Assembly (NCBI GenBank): GCA_015075645.1 | Contig: JABTUF010000001.1 | Span: 310,001-374,000, forward strand | Origin: Burkholderiales bacterium | GTDB lineage: Bacteria > Pseudomonadota > Gammaproteobacteria > Burkholderiales > Casimicrobiaceae | DNA length: 64,000 nt | Direction: 5' to 3' | Part shown: in pieces, positions 34,461 to 46,223 of the stretch | Numbering within the stretch: position 1 is the first letter of the stretch | How the letters are laid out: every line of letters begins with the position of its first letter | Notes under the pieces: model-generated | What the model was told of the DNA's origin: nothing | Databases searched by the model: none | The model's input: only the letters and a program-made list of their open reading frames with translations | Made by a program: the position numbers and the translations under genes

Positions 34461-35924
34461 TCAATGTCCGGCGTCCGCGTCGTGGCGCCGCGCGAGCTCG
34501 CGCTTCAGCACCTTGCCCGCGGCGTTGCGAGGCATCGCGCCCACGATCTCGATCCGTCGCGGCGCGCGGACCCCCAACCGGCTCCGCGCGTAGGCGAGCA
34601 GCTCCGCGGCGGTAACGGCGCCGGGCGATTCGAGCTCGACGGCTGCCGCCGGAATCTCGCCGAAGGCCGCCGATCGCAGCGGAAACGCCGCGGAGGCCCG
34701 GACTGCGGGATGGTCGTCGAGCACATGCTCGATCTCCGAGGGAAAGATGTTGAAGCCGCCGAGCGACATCATGTCGTCGCTCCGGCCGAGGAAGCGCAGC
34801 ACACCCTCCGCGGTGATCGCGCCCGCGTCGCCCGGGTGGAACCAGCCATCGCGAAAGTGGCGCGCGTCGAGCTCGGGATCATCGACGTAACCGGTCGTCA
34901 TCTGCGGCGTGCGCGCGCGGATCTCGCCGATCTCACCCGCCGGCAGGCGCACGCCCCGCGCGTCGACGATCTCGACCTCGACGCCAGGCAGGATCCTGCC
35001 GACCGAGTCGGGCAAGCCCTCGTCGCCGCGCGGGAACGTCGTCGCGACCAACCCGACCTCGGTGGTGCCGTAGCGGTCGTAGAGGCGGCCGCCGATGCGG
35101 CGCTCGAACTCGGCGGCGGTGCCGGCAGGCAGGCGCGACGCCGTCGAGAATACCTTGACGTCGCCGGCGAGTCGCCCGCACGCGCCCCGCGCCGTCGCGA
35201 GGCTCGTCGCCAGCATCGCCGACAGGTGCAGGATGGTCGCGCGCGTGCGCACGCACCGGCCGACGATGCCCGCGGCCGTCGAGTCACCGACGGGGAGGAT
35301 CGACGTGGCGCCGTCGAGGATCGCGTACAGGCGCGTCGTGCACGCCCCGAACGTCCACGAACGCATCGGCGCGAAGATGCGTTCGCCCGCGGCGTGGCCG
35401 TCGTAGCGCGACGCTCGCGCGGCGCGCAGCGCGATGCCCCGCTGGGTGAATGCGAGGACCTTCGGTCGACCGGTCGTGCCGGAGCTCGTGAAGTACACGG
35501 CCGGCGCATCGGGATCGTCGCACAGCGGTTCGATCGGAGCGTCACGGCGCGCAAGCACGGGCACGACGCGCGCGGGCGCGCCCTCGAGCCGGTTCGCGGC
35601 GTCGTCGGTCAGCACGCGGTCCACGCCGATCCGCTGCGCCAGCGCGCGGCGGGCCTCGACCGGATCGGACGCTGCCAGGAGCACGTGCGGAACACCCAGC
35701 GCGAGCAGGGCCAGGCCTGCGACGAGATCGCGGCGGTCGTCGTGCATCGAAACGCCCACGACCCGGGAAGCAGCGACGCCGTCGGCGATGAGCCAGGCGG
35801 CGAGCGCCGAGACTTCTGCGGCCGCTTCCCCGAACGCGACTTCGCGGTCACCGTCGATCCAGGCGGGTCCGCGCCCGGCATCGGCCGCATGCGCCGCCAG
35901 CCGTTCGCCGAAGATCGTCGCCAT
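34461..35924 (-). CDS. AMP-dependent synthetase/ligase (acyl-CoA synthetase-like)
   Basis: 487 residues, on the short side for the ANL superfamily. Adenylation motifs are visible: YFTSSGTTGRPKV (144-156), YDRYGTTEVGLV, DGWFHPGDAG, GRSDDMMSLGGFNIFPSEIE and the catalytic Lys471 in NAAGKVLKREL. It should activate a carboxylic acid as its acyl-AMP, and probably then as the CoA thioester. The substrate cannot be inferred. It starts 38 bases after the malate synthase stop on the same strand, so it may be co-transcribed with it and act in fatty or small acid use. I used the ATG at 35924. Confidence 0.88.
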   Translation of the reverse strand: MATIFGERLAAHAADAGRGPAWIDGDREVAFGEAAAEVSALAAWLIADGVAASRVVGVSMHDDRRDLVAGLALLALGVPHVLLAASDPVEARRALAQRIGVDRVLTDDAANRLEGAPARVVPVLARRDAPIEPLCDDPDAPAVYFTSSGTTGRPKVLAFTQRGIALRAARASRYDGHAAGERIFAPMRSWTFGACTTRLYAILDGATSILPVGDSTAAGIVGRCVRTRATILHLSAMLATSLATARGACGRLAGDVKVFSTASRLPAGTAAEFERRIGGRLYDRYGTTEVGLVATTFPRGDEGLPDSVGRILPGVEVEIVDARGVRLPAGEIGEIRARTPQMTTGYVDDPELDARHFRDGWFHPGDAGAITAEGVLRFLGRSDDMMSLGGFNIFPSEIEHVLDDHPAVRASAAFPLRSAAFGEIPAAAVELESPGAVTAAELLAYARSRLGVRAPRRIEIVGAMPRNAAGKVLKRELARRHDADAGH

Positions 35925-35962
35925 CGGAACGGGGACGCGCGACTGCCGGCGGAAGGCGCCGG

Positions 35963-37564
35963 TCAGTCGATTCGATCGTAGGCCGGAAGCGTCAGGAAGT
36001 CGACGAAGGTGTCGTTGTCGACCAGCGCGGCGAAGATCTTCGCCGCGTCGTCGTACTTGCCGTTCTCGTAGGCGGGGCCGAGGAGATCGAGGATCTTCGC
36101 GAGTTCCTCGGGGATCATCGCGGCGACCATCGACTTCGTGACCTTGCGAGCGTCGTCCAGCACGCCCTTGGGCGAACGCATCCACTGCCAGACCTGCGAG
36201 CGCGAGATCTCGGCGGTCGCCGCGTCCTCCATCAGGTTGAAGATCGGGACGGCGCCCTGTCCGGCGAGCCACGCGCCGATGTACTGGATCGCGACGTTGA
36301 TGTTGAGCCGCAGCCCCTGCTCGGTGATCGGCCGCTCCGGCTCGAAGCGCAGGAGGTCGGAAGCGCCGACCTTCACGTCCTCGCGCTTCTTCGTCGCGAT
36401 CTGGTTGGGGGTCGGCATCAGGCGGTCGAAGGCCTCCTTCGCCACGGGCACGAGCCCGGGGTGCGCCACCCAGGTGCCGTCGTGGCCGTAGGTCGCCTCG
36501 CGCTCCTTGTCCGCCTTCACCTTCGCGAACGCCTCGGCGTTGGCCTTCTCGTCGTTCTTGATTGGGATCTGCGCCGCCATGCCGCCCATCGCGTGAATGT
36601 TCCGGCGGTGGCAGGTCTTGACCAGGAGTTCGGCGTAGCTCTTCATGAAGTGCGTCGTCATCGTGACGAGCGCGCGGTCGGCGAGGCAGAAGTCGCGGTT
36701 CGAGCGGAACTTCTTGATGCACGAGAAGATGTAGTCCCAGCGGCCGGCGTTGAGTCCGGCCGAGTGCTCGCGCAGTTCGTGCAGGATCTCGTCCATCTCG
36801 AACGCGGCGAGGATCGTCTCGATCAGCACGGTCGCCTTGATCGTGCCGGGCGCGAGGCCGAGGTCGGTCTCCGCCATCACGAACACGTCGTTCCACAGGC
36901 GTGCCTCGAGATGGCTCTCGAGCTTCGGCAGGTAGAAGTACGGGCCGGAGCCGCGCGCGACCAGTTCCTTCGCGTTGTGGAACGCGTAGATCGCGAAGTC
37001 GAAGAGCCCGCCCGAGATCGCCCTGCCGTCGATCGTCACGTGCTTCTCGGGAAGGTGCCAGCCGCGCGGCCGGACGAACAGCACCGCGGTCTTCGCCGCG
37101 AGCTTGTAGGCCTTGCCCTCGGGTGTGGTGAAGTCGATGCGCCGGCGGATCGCGTCGCGCAGATTGATCTGCCCCTGCACGTTGTTGTCCCAGCGCGGCG
37201 TGTTCGCGTCCTCGAAGTCCGCCATGAACACGTTCGCGCCCGAGTTGAGCGCGTTGACGATCATCTTGCGGTCGACCGGGCCGGTGATCTCGACGCGGCG
37301 GTCGACGATGTCCGCGGGCACCGGCGCGCAGGTCCAGTTCCCCTCGCGGACCGCCCGCGTTTCGGGCAGGAAGTCCGGCAGCTTGCCGGCGTCGAACTCC
37401 GCCTGACGCGCGGCGCGCAGCGCCATCAGTTCGGCGCGGCGCGGGCCGAACGCACGCTCGAGTTTCGCGGCGAACGCGAGGGCGGAAGGCGTGAGGACCT
37501 CGGCGTACTCGGAGGTGATCCTCCCGGTGATGTCGATGCCGGGGGCGTAGGCGGGCTTGGTCAT
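35963..37564 (-). CDS. aceB: Malate synthase A
   Basis: Condenses glyoxylate with acetyl-CoA in the glyoxylate shunt. The 533 residues match the A isoform, with MADFEDANTPRWDN, VRPRGWHLPEKHVTIDG, GLNAGRWDYIFSCIKKF and YGHDGTWVAHPGLVPVA. The isocitrate lyase gene is not in the window. The neighbouring acyl-CoA synthetase-like gene on the same strand fits growth on acids that yield acetyl-CoA. Confidence 0.97.
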   Translation of the reverse strand: MTKPAYAPGIDITGRITSEYAEVLTPSALAFAAKLERAFGPRRAELMALRAARQAEFDAGKLPDFLPETRAVREGNWTCAPVPADIVDRRVEITGPVDRKMIVNALNSGANVFMADFEDANTPRWDNNVQGQINLRDAIRRRIDFTTPEGKAYKLAAKTAVLFVRPRGWHLPEKHVTIDGRAISGGLFDFAIYAFHNAKELVARGSGPYFYLPKLESHLEARLWNDVFVMAETDLGLAPGTIKATVLIETILAAFEMDEILHELREHSAGLNAGRWDYIFSCIKKFRSNRDFCLADRALVTMTTHFMKSYAELLVKTCHRRNIHAMGGMAAQIPIKNDEKANAEAFAKVKADKEREATYGHDGTWVAHPGLVPVAKEAFDRLMPTPNQIATKKREDVKVGASDLLRFEPERPITEQGLRLNINVAIQYIGAWLAGQGAVPIFNLMEDAATAEISRSQVWQWMRSPKGVLDDARKVTKSMVAAMIPEELAKILDLLGPAYENGKYDDAAKIFAALVDNDTFVDFLTLPAYDRID

Positions 37565-37726
37565 GTCGGGATTCCAGCGCGGAGTCGGGCCACGCGCGTG
37601 CGGGTGCAGCACGCCGGCCGATGGTCGAAAGTCATCAGGAAAATCAGGATTCTACGCCATTCCCCGCCGTGGCCGACCGGACCCGGCCGTCGCGCTGCGG
37701 CATGCGGCCCCGCCGATGGCGCCAAC

Positions 37727-37761
37727 TGTATTCCGGCATATACTGTATCGCGCCGAATACA
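37727..37761. promoter_or_regulatory. Inverted repeat at the modA start (candidate ModE operator)
   Basis: TGTATTCCGGC (37727-37737) and GCCGAATACA (37752-37761) form a dyad with one bulged base around an AT-rich centre (ATATACTGTATCG). It lies in the leader of modA and runs up to its AGGAGGA ribosome-binding site. Position and AT-rich symmetry suit repression by ModE-molybdate, whose gene lies at the other end of modABC. Confidence 0.45.
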
Positions 37762-37773
37762 GGAGGATCCCCG

Positions 37774-38541
37774 ATGCGCCGCCTCGCCGCCCCCTTCGTC
37801 GCGCTCGCGATCCTCGCCGCCGCCGTGCCCGCGCGCGCGGAACCCGTCGTCGTGTTCGCCGCCGCGAGTCTCGTCAACGCCTTCGAGGAGATCGGCCGCG
37901 CCTGGGTCGCGCAGGGCCACCGCGCGCCGAGGTTCTCGTTCGCCGCGAGTTCGACGCTCGCGAAGCAGATCGAGCAGGGCGCGCCTGCCGCGATCTTCGC
38001 GAGCGCCGACGAGGCGTGGATGGACTACCTCGTCACGCGCGGCCGGATCGACGTCGCGTCGCGAGCCGACCTCGCGGGGAACCGCCTCGTGCTCGTCGTC
38101 CCGGCGGACCGGCCGGCCACCGTCGAACTCGGAGCGTCGACCGACTTCGCCGCGCTCCTTCGCGGCGGCCGCATCGCCACCGGCGACCCGGCGCACGTGC
38201 CGGTCGGCCGCTACGCCGAACAGGCGCTGCGGAGTCTCGGTGGGTGGAATGCGGTGGCGCCGCGGCTGGTCCGCGCGGACTCGGTCCGCGCGGCGCTCGC
38301 GCTGGTCGAGCGCGGCGAGGTCGCCGGAGGCATCGTCTATTCGACCGACGCCGCGATCTCGACCAGGGTGAAGGTCGCCGGGGTGTTTCCGGCGCGCGCC
38401 CACAAGGCGATCGTCTATCCGATCGCCGCGGTCGCGGGCCGCGCGGACACCGAAACCCGCGCGCTGCTGGCGTTCCTCACCGGAGCCGAGGCGCGCGCGA
38501 TCCTGGGCCGGTACGGCTTCTCCGATCCCGGTGTCCAGTGA
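37774..38541 (+). CDS. modA: Molybdate ABC transporter, periplasmic binding protein
   Basis: 255 residues. The signal peptide ends PARA, then EPVVVFAAASLVNAFEEIGR, FSFAASSTLAKQIEQGAPA, VYSTDAAI and AYPI-like VYPIAAV, all usual for ModA. It binds molybdate or tungstate in the periplasm. An AGGAGGA lies 6 bases before the ATG. The stop overlaps the modB GTG start by four bases. Confidence 0.95.
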   Translation: MRRLAAPFVALAILAAAVPARAEPVVVFAAASLVNAFEEIGRAWVAQGHRAPRFSFAASSTLAKQIEQGAPAAIFASADEAWMDYLVTRGRIDVASRADLAGNRLVLVVPADRPATVELGASTDFAALLRGGRIATGDPAHVPVGRYAEQALRSLGGWNAVAPRLVRADSVRAALALVERGEVAGGIVYSTDAAISTRVKVAGVFPARAHKAIVYPIAAVAGRADTETRALLAFLTGAEARAILGRYGFSDPGVQ

Positions 38542-39221
38542 CCGACGTCGAGATCGAGGCACTCCGGCTGTCGCTGGAGGTCGCGACGATCGCGACGGCG
38601 GCGAGCCTGCCGTTCGCGATCGCCGTCGCCTGGATCCTCGCGCGCGGCCGCATGCCCGGGCTCGGGGCGGTGAACGCGCTCGTGCACATGCCGCTCGTGC
38701 TGCCGCCGGTGGTCGTCGGCTACTTCCTGCTGCTCCTGTTCGGCACCCGCGGCCCGATCGGCCACTGGCTCGACGCGGTCTTCGGCGTCCGGCTCATCTT
38801 CACGACCGGCGGTGCGGCGCTCGCGGCCGCGGTGATGGCGTTCCCGCTGATGGTGCGCGCGATCCGGCTCGCGCTCGAAGCGGTCGATCCCGGCCTCGAG
38901 CAGGCGGCGCGCACGCTCGGCGCGCCGCCGTGGGACACGTTCCGTTCGGTGACGCTGCCGCTGATGCTGCCGGGCATCCTGTCGGGCGCGGTCATCGCGT
39001 TCGCCGCGAGCTTGGGCGAGTTCGGCGCGACGATCACCTTCGTCTCGAACATCGAGGGCGAGACGAGGACGCTGCCGCTCGCGATCTACACCGCGACCCA
39101 GATGCCCGACGGGGACGCGATCGCCGCGCGGCTGGTGGCGATCGCCTTCGCGCTCGCGATCGCGATGCTCGCGCTCGCCGAGTGGCTCGCGCGGCGGGTC
39201 GAGCGCGCGATCGGCCGATGA
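38538..39221 (+). CDS. modB: Molybdate ABC transporter, permease
   Basis: 227 residues with about five membrane spans and the permease EAA loop QAARTLGAPPWDTFRSVTLP, then SGAVIAFAASLGEFGATITF, characteristic of ModB. The start is GTG overlapping the modA stop, and the end overlaps the modC start, so the three proteins are translationally coupled. Confidence 0.96.
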   Translation: MTDVEIEALRLSLEVATIATAASLPFAIAVAWILARGRMPGLGAVNALVHMPLVLPPVVVGYFLLLLFGTRGPIGHWLDAVFGVRLIFTTGGAALAAAVMAFPLMVRAIRLALEAVDPGLEQAARTLGAPPWDTFRSVTLPLMLPGILSGAVIAFAASLGEFGATITFVSNIEGETRTLPLAIYTATQMPDGDAIAARLVAIAFALAIAMLALAEWLARRVERAIGR

Positions 39222-40336
39222 GCGGCGTCGCGCCGCGCCTCGACGTCGCATTGCGGGGGAGGCTCGGTTCCTTCGGGTACGACGTCGCCTTCGCGTCGCC
39301 GGGAAGCGTGACCGCGCTGTTCGGCCCGAGCGGCGCGGGCAAGTCGAGCATCGCGAGCGCGATCGCCGGCATCGTGCGGCCGGACGAGGGTCACGTGCGC
39401 CTCGACGGCACCGTGTTCTTCGACGCGGCACGCGGCGTGAACGTGCCGCCGCACCGGCGCGGCATCGGATACGTGTTCCAGGACGCGCGGCTGTTCCCGC
39501 ACCTCTCGGTCGAGCGCAATCTTCGCTTCGGCCTCGAGCGGGCGCGCGACCGCGCCGTATACGCGGCGTTCGACGACGTGGTGTCGCTGCTCGCGATCGG
39601 GCCGCTCCTCGGCCGGAAGCCGCGCGGGCTCTCCGGCGGCGAACGCCAGCGCGTGGCGCTCGGCCGCGCGCTCCTGGGCCAGCCGAAGCTCCTCGTGCTC
39701 GACGAACCGCTGGCCTCGCTCGATGCCGGACACCGCGGCGAGATCCTGCCCTACCTCACGGGCCTGCGCGACGCCTACTCGGTACCGATGGTCTACGTGA
39801 GCCACACGATCGACGAGGTGGTGCGGCTCGCGACGCACGTCGTGCTCGTCGCGCGCGGCGGCGTGGTCGCGACCGGACCGGTCGAGGAGATCTTCTCCCG
39901 CGCCGACCTGCGCGCGCACACCGGGCGCCGCTTCGAGGCGAGTTCGATCGTCGATGCCACGGTCGTCGCGCACCGCGAGGAGTGGCATCTCACCGAGGTC
40001 GCGCTCGGCCGCGCGCGGCTCGCGGTGCCCGCGGTCGACGCTCCGTCGGGCACCCGGCTGCGGCTGCGCATCCGCGCGCGCGATGTCGCACTCGCGCACC
40101 GCGAGCCGGTCGACTCGTCGATCACCGGCCGGCTGCCCGGCCACGTCGCCGAGATCGTTCCGCGCGACGGACCCTATGCGGAGGTGCGCGTCGACATCGG
40201 CAGCGCGTCGGTCTGGGCGTTGGTGACGCGCCAGTCGGTCGACCGGATGGGCCTCGCGATCGGCATGCCGATCTGGTGCCTGGTGAAGACGGTGGCGCTC
40301 GACAATCGGCTGGTCAGTCCGGCGCCGCCGGCCTGA
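39218..40336 (+). CDS. modC: Molybdate ABC transporter, ATPase
   Basis: 372 residues. Walker A is GPSGAGKS, the ABC signature is LSGGERQRVALGRAL, and Walker B is LLVLDEPLASLD. A C-terminal TOBE-type molybdate-binding domain (about 300-365, with GRLPGHVAEIVPRDGPYAEV) is expected for ModC and can allow feedback by molybdate. It ends 6 bases before the convergent modE stop. Confidence 0.96.
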   Translation: MSGVAPRLDVALRGRLGSFGYDVAFASPGSVTALFGPSGAGKSSIASAIAGIVRPDEGHVRLDGTVFFDAARGVNVPPHRRGIGYVFQDARLFPHLSVERNLRFGLERARDRAVYAAFDDVVSLLAIGPLLGRKPRGLSGGERQRVALGRALLGQPKLLVLDEPLASLDAGHRGEILPYLTGLRDAYSVPMVYVSHTIDEVVRLATHVVLVARGGVVATGPVEEIFSRADLRAHTGRRFEASSIVDATVVAHREEWHLTEVALGRARLAVPAVDAPSGTRLRLRIRARDVALAHREPVDSSITGRLPGHVAEIVPRDGPYAEVRVDIGSASVWALVTRQSVDRMGLAIGMPIWCLVKTVALDNRLVSPAPPA

Positions 40337-40342
40337 CGCGGG

Positions 40343-40780
40343 TCACGACCGCGCGCGCTTGCGCCCCGGCGGCGGACGGTAGTCGGGTCGAAGCGCCTTC
40401 ACGATCTCGTCGACGAGCGCGGACGACGCGCGCTCGGCGCGCTCCTCCGCGTCGCGGTAGGCCGCGACCAGCCGCGCGCCCATCGGCGTCACCTCCGCCG
40501 AACGCCCCGTCGCCCGCCCCGGGCGCGCGACGACGACCGGCTCGCGGAACATCCGGTTCATCGTGTCGACGAGGAGCCAGGCGCGTCGGTACGACATGCC
40601 CATCGCGCGCGCGGCGGCGCTGATCGAGCGCTCGCGCTCGATGGTCTCGAGCAGAGCGACCTTGCCCGGCCCGATGCGGTCCTCGCCGCCGAACTCGAAG
40701 CGCAGGAAGAGCCGCGGCTGCACGCGCCGCGTCGCGGTGCGCGCGCGAGCCGAGGCCGCAGGCCGCTTCGGGGGGCGCAA
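40343..40780 (-). CDS. modE: ModE-type regulator, DNA-binding domain only
   Basis: 145 residues. The winged-helix N-domain of ModE is clear: GPGKVALLETIERERSISAAARAMGMSYRRAW followed by LVDTMNRMF, in segments. The two TOBE molybdate-binding domains are missing, a known short ModE variant. The reading starts with TTG at 40780, one base after the leuA stop; a GTG at 40723 is an alternative. It is therefore probably translated from the leuA message, while its likely targets modABC run toward it on the other strand. Confidence 0.85.
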   Translation of the reverse strand: MRPPKRPAASARARTATRRVQPRLFLRFEFGGEDRIGPGKVALLETIERERSISAAARAMGMSYRRAWLLVDTMNRMFREPVVVARPGRATGRSAEVTPMGARLVAAYRDAEERAERASSALVDEIVKALRPDYRPPPGRKRARS

Positions 40781-40781
40781 G

Positions 40782-42599
<1,818 letters not shown>

Positions 42600-42704
42600 T
42601 TATCTGCGCGCGGGGCGCAGGAGCAGCAGGCCCGGCAGGCGCAGCGCGAGCGCGATCGGCAGGCGATCGGACGCGACGGGGCGGGCGATGGAGGTGCTGC
42701 TCAT
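42600..42704 (-). CDS. Leucine-rich leader peptide ORF upstream of leuA
   Basis: A 34-codon ORF between pssA and leuA ends 99 bases before the leuA start. Eight of its 34 residues are leucine, including four consecutive codons (CTG CTG CTC CTG at codons 26-29) and the local string LRLPGLLLL. Runs of the controlled amino acid just before the structural gene are the mark of attenuation leaders. After its stop, CGCCGTCC pairs with GGA-C-CGGCG (one bulge) to give a modest hairpin, but no T-run follows, so any control may be translational or Rho-based. A weak promoter (TTGCGG, 17 bases, TAGCGT) overlaps its 5' side. Confidence 0.55.
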   Translation of the reverse strand: MSSTSIARPVASDRLPIALALRLPGLLLLRPARR

Positions 42705-42758
42705 GGGGTTCACGCTACCGGATTTTCCGCACCGCCGCAAGAGGCGGCCCTCCGCGGC

Positions 42759-43526
42759 TCAGGCGCCGGGGGGCGGAGTGCGGCGCCGCCGCAACAGCGA
42801 CCAGCCCGACACCACGAAACCGGAGATCGCGTAGACGACGAAGCCGCCGAACAGGACGACCGCGGGCTGGTAGGACAGGAGCGCGATGAAGACCACGGCC
42901 GCGAGCACCGCGACGAACGGCACGCTGCGCTTCAGATTGATCGTCTTGAAGCTCCAGTACTTGAGGTTCGAGACCATCACGAGCCCGGCGAAGAGCGTGA
43001 CGCCCCAGGCCCACCATGCGGCGGCGTCCGGCGCGACGCCGTAGTCGACCGCGATGAACACGAACCCCGCGACCAGCGCCGCGGCCGACGGACTCGGCAA
43101 GCCCTGGAACCAGCGCTTGTCGGCGACCTCGAGCATCGTGTTGAAGCGCGCGAGGCGCAGCGCGGCGGACGCGCAGTAGACGAACGCCGCGATCCAGCCG
43201 AGCTTGCCCAGCCCCCGCAGCGACCATTCGTAGATCACGAGCGCCGGCGCGGCGCCGAAGCTCACCATGTCGGCGAGGCTGTCGAACTCCGCGCCGAACG
43301 CGCTCTGCGTGTGCGTGAGCCGCGCCACGCGGCCGTCGAGGCCGTCGAGGACCATCGCGACGAAGATCGCGATCGCCGCGGCGTCGAAGCGCTGGTTCAT
43401 CGCCTGCACGATCGCGTAGAACCCCGCGAACAGCGCCGCGACGGTGAACAGGTTGGGCAGGATGTAGATGCCGCGGCGCCGGACGCGGTTCTTCGCGATC
43501 GCGCGCTGCTTGTTGAAGTCGACCAT
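42759..43526 (-). CDS. pssA: CDP-diacylglycerol-serine O-phosphatidyltransferase
   Basis: Makes phosphatidylserine in the inner membrane. The 255 residues have about seven membrane spans and the CDP-alcohol phosphotransferase motif DGLDGRVAR (61-69), then G78, D82 and D86 (FGAEFDSLAD). It starts 11 bases after the psd stop, so the two steps to phosphatidylethanolamine are encoded together. Confidence 0.96.
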   Translation of the reverse strand: MVDFNKQRAIAKNRVRRRGIYILPNLFTVAALFAGFYAIVQAMNQRFDAAAIAIFVAMVLDGLDGRVARLTHTQSAFGAEFDSLADMVSFGAAPALVIYEWSLRGLGKLGWIAAFVYCASAALRLARFNTMLEVADKRWFQGLPSPSAAALVAGFVFIAVDYGVAPDAAAWWAWGVTLFAGLVMVSNLKYWSFKTINLKRSVPFVAVLAAVVFIALLSYQPAVVLFGGFVVYAISGFVVSGWSLLRRRRTPPPGA

Positions 43527-43537
43527 GGCCGTGGCGC

Positions 43538-44182
43538 TCAGCGGAACTCGGCCAGGATCGATGTGGTGGCGTACACCACGTCGCCGACCGCCGCGCGCGG
43601 ATGCGCGTCCGGCGGCAGGTAGACGTCGACCCGCGAGCCGAAGCGGATGAAGCCGTAGCGCTGCCCGCGCGCGAGCGCGTCGCCCGGTTTCACGTAGCAC
43701 AGGATGCGCCGCGCGATGAGGCCCGCCACCTGCACGCAGGTGACGTCGCGGCCCTCGCGCGTGCGCAGGTGCAGCGCGTTGCGCTCGTTCGCGGTCGACG
43801 CCTTGTCGAGCGCCGCGTTCACGAACGCGCCGGCGTGGTACCACGCGCCCTTCACTTCGCCGTCGACCGGGCTGCGGTTGCTGTGCACGTTGAACACGTT
43901 CATGAACACGCTGATCTTCAACGCGTCGCGCTCGAGCCAGGGATCGCGCGAGAGACCGACCGCGACGATGCGTCCGTCCGCGGGAGACAGGATCGCGTTC
44001 GGCTGCGACGGGATCGCGCGCGGCGGGTCGCGGAAGAACTGGACGACGAAGGCGACGATCGCGAGGCCGACGAGCGCCGCCGCCGTGCCGCCGAACCAGC
44101 CGAGCGCGAGCATGACCGCGACCGCGATCGCGATGTGCAGCCAGCCCTCGCGGGCGAGAATCGGATGCGGGTAGCCTGACAT
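43538..44182 (-). CDS. psd: Phosphatidylserine decarboxylase proenzyme
   Basis: Converts phosphatidylserine to phosphatidylethanolamine. The 214-residue length fits the short (archaeal/betaproteobacterial-type) class. The self-cleavage site is GS at 182-183 in [11 protein letters not shown]; Ser183 becomes the pyruvoyl group. Two N-terminal hydrophobic segments (about 15-49) anchor it. It lies between ilvC and pssA, as in many betaproteobacteria. Confidence 0.95.
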   Translation of the reverse strand: MSGYPHPILAREGWLHIAIAVAVMLALGWFGGTAAALVGLAIVAFVVQFFRDPPRAIPSQPNAILSPADGRIVAVGLSRDPWLERDALKISVFMNVFNVHSNRSPVDGEVKGAWYHAGAFVNAALDKASTANERNALHLRTREGRDVTCVQVAGLIARRILCYVKPGDALARGQRYGFIRFGSRVDVYLPPDAHPRAAVGDVVYATTSILAEFR

Positions 44183-44245
44183 GGACGCCGGGAGGTCGCG
44201 TAGCCGGCCGATTCTAGCAGCACGTTTACGAGCAACCCGGCGCCG

Positions 44246-46177
<1,932 letters not shown>

Positions 46178-46223
46178 GACATCCTCCCCGGATTCGATTC
46201 GCGATCCCCCGCCGCGGTCATGA

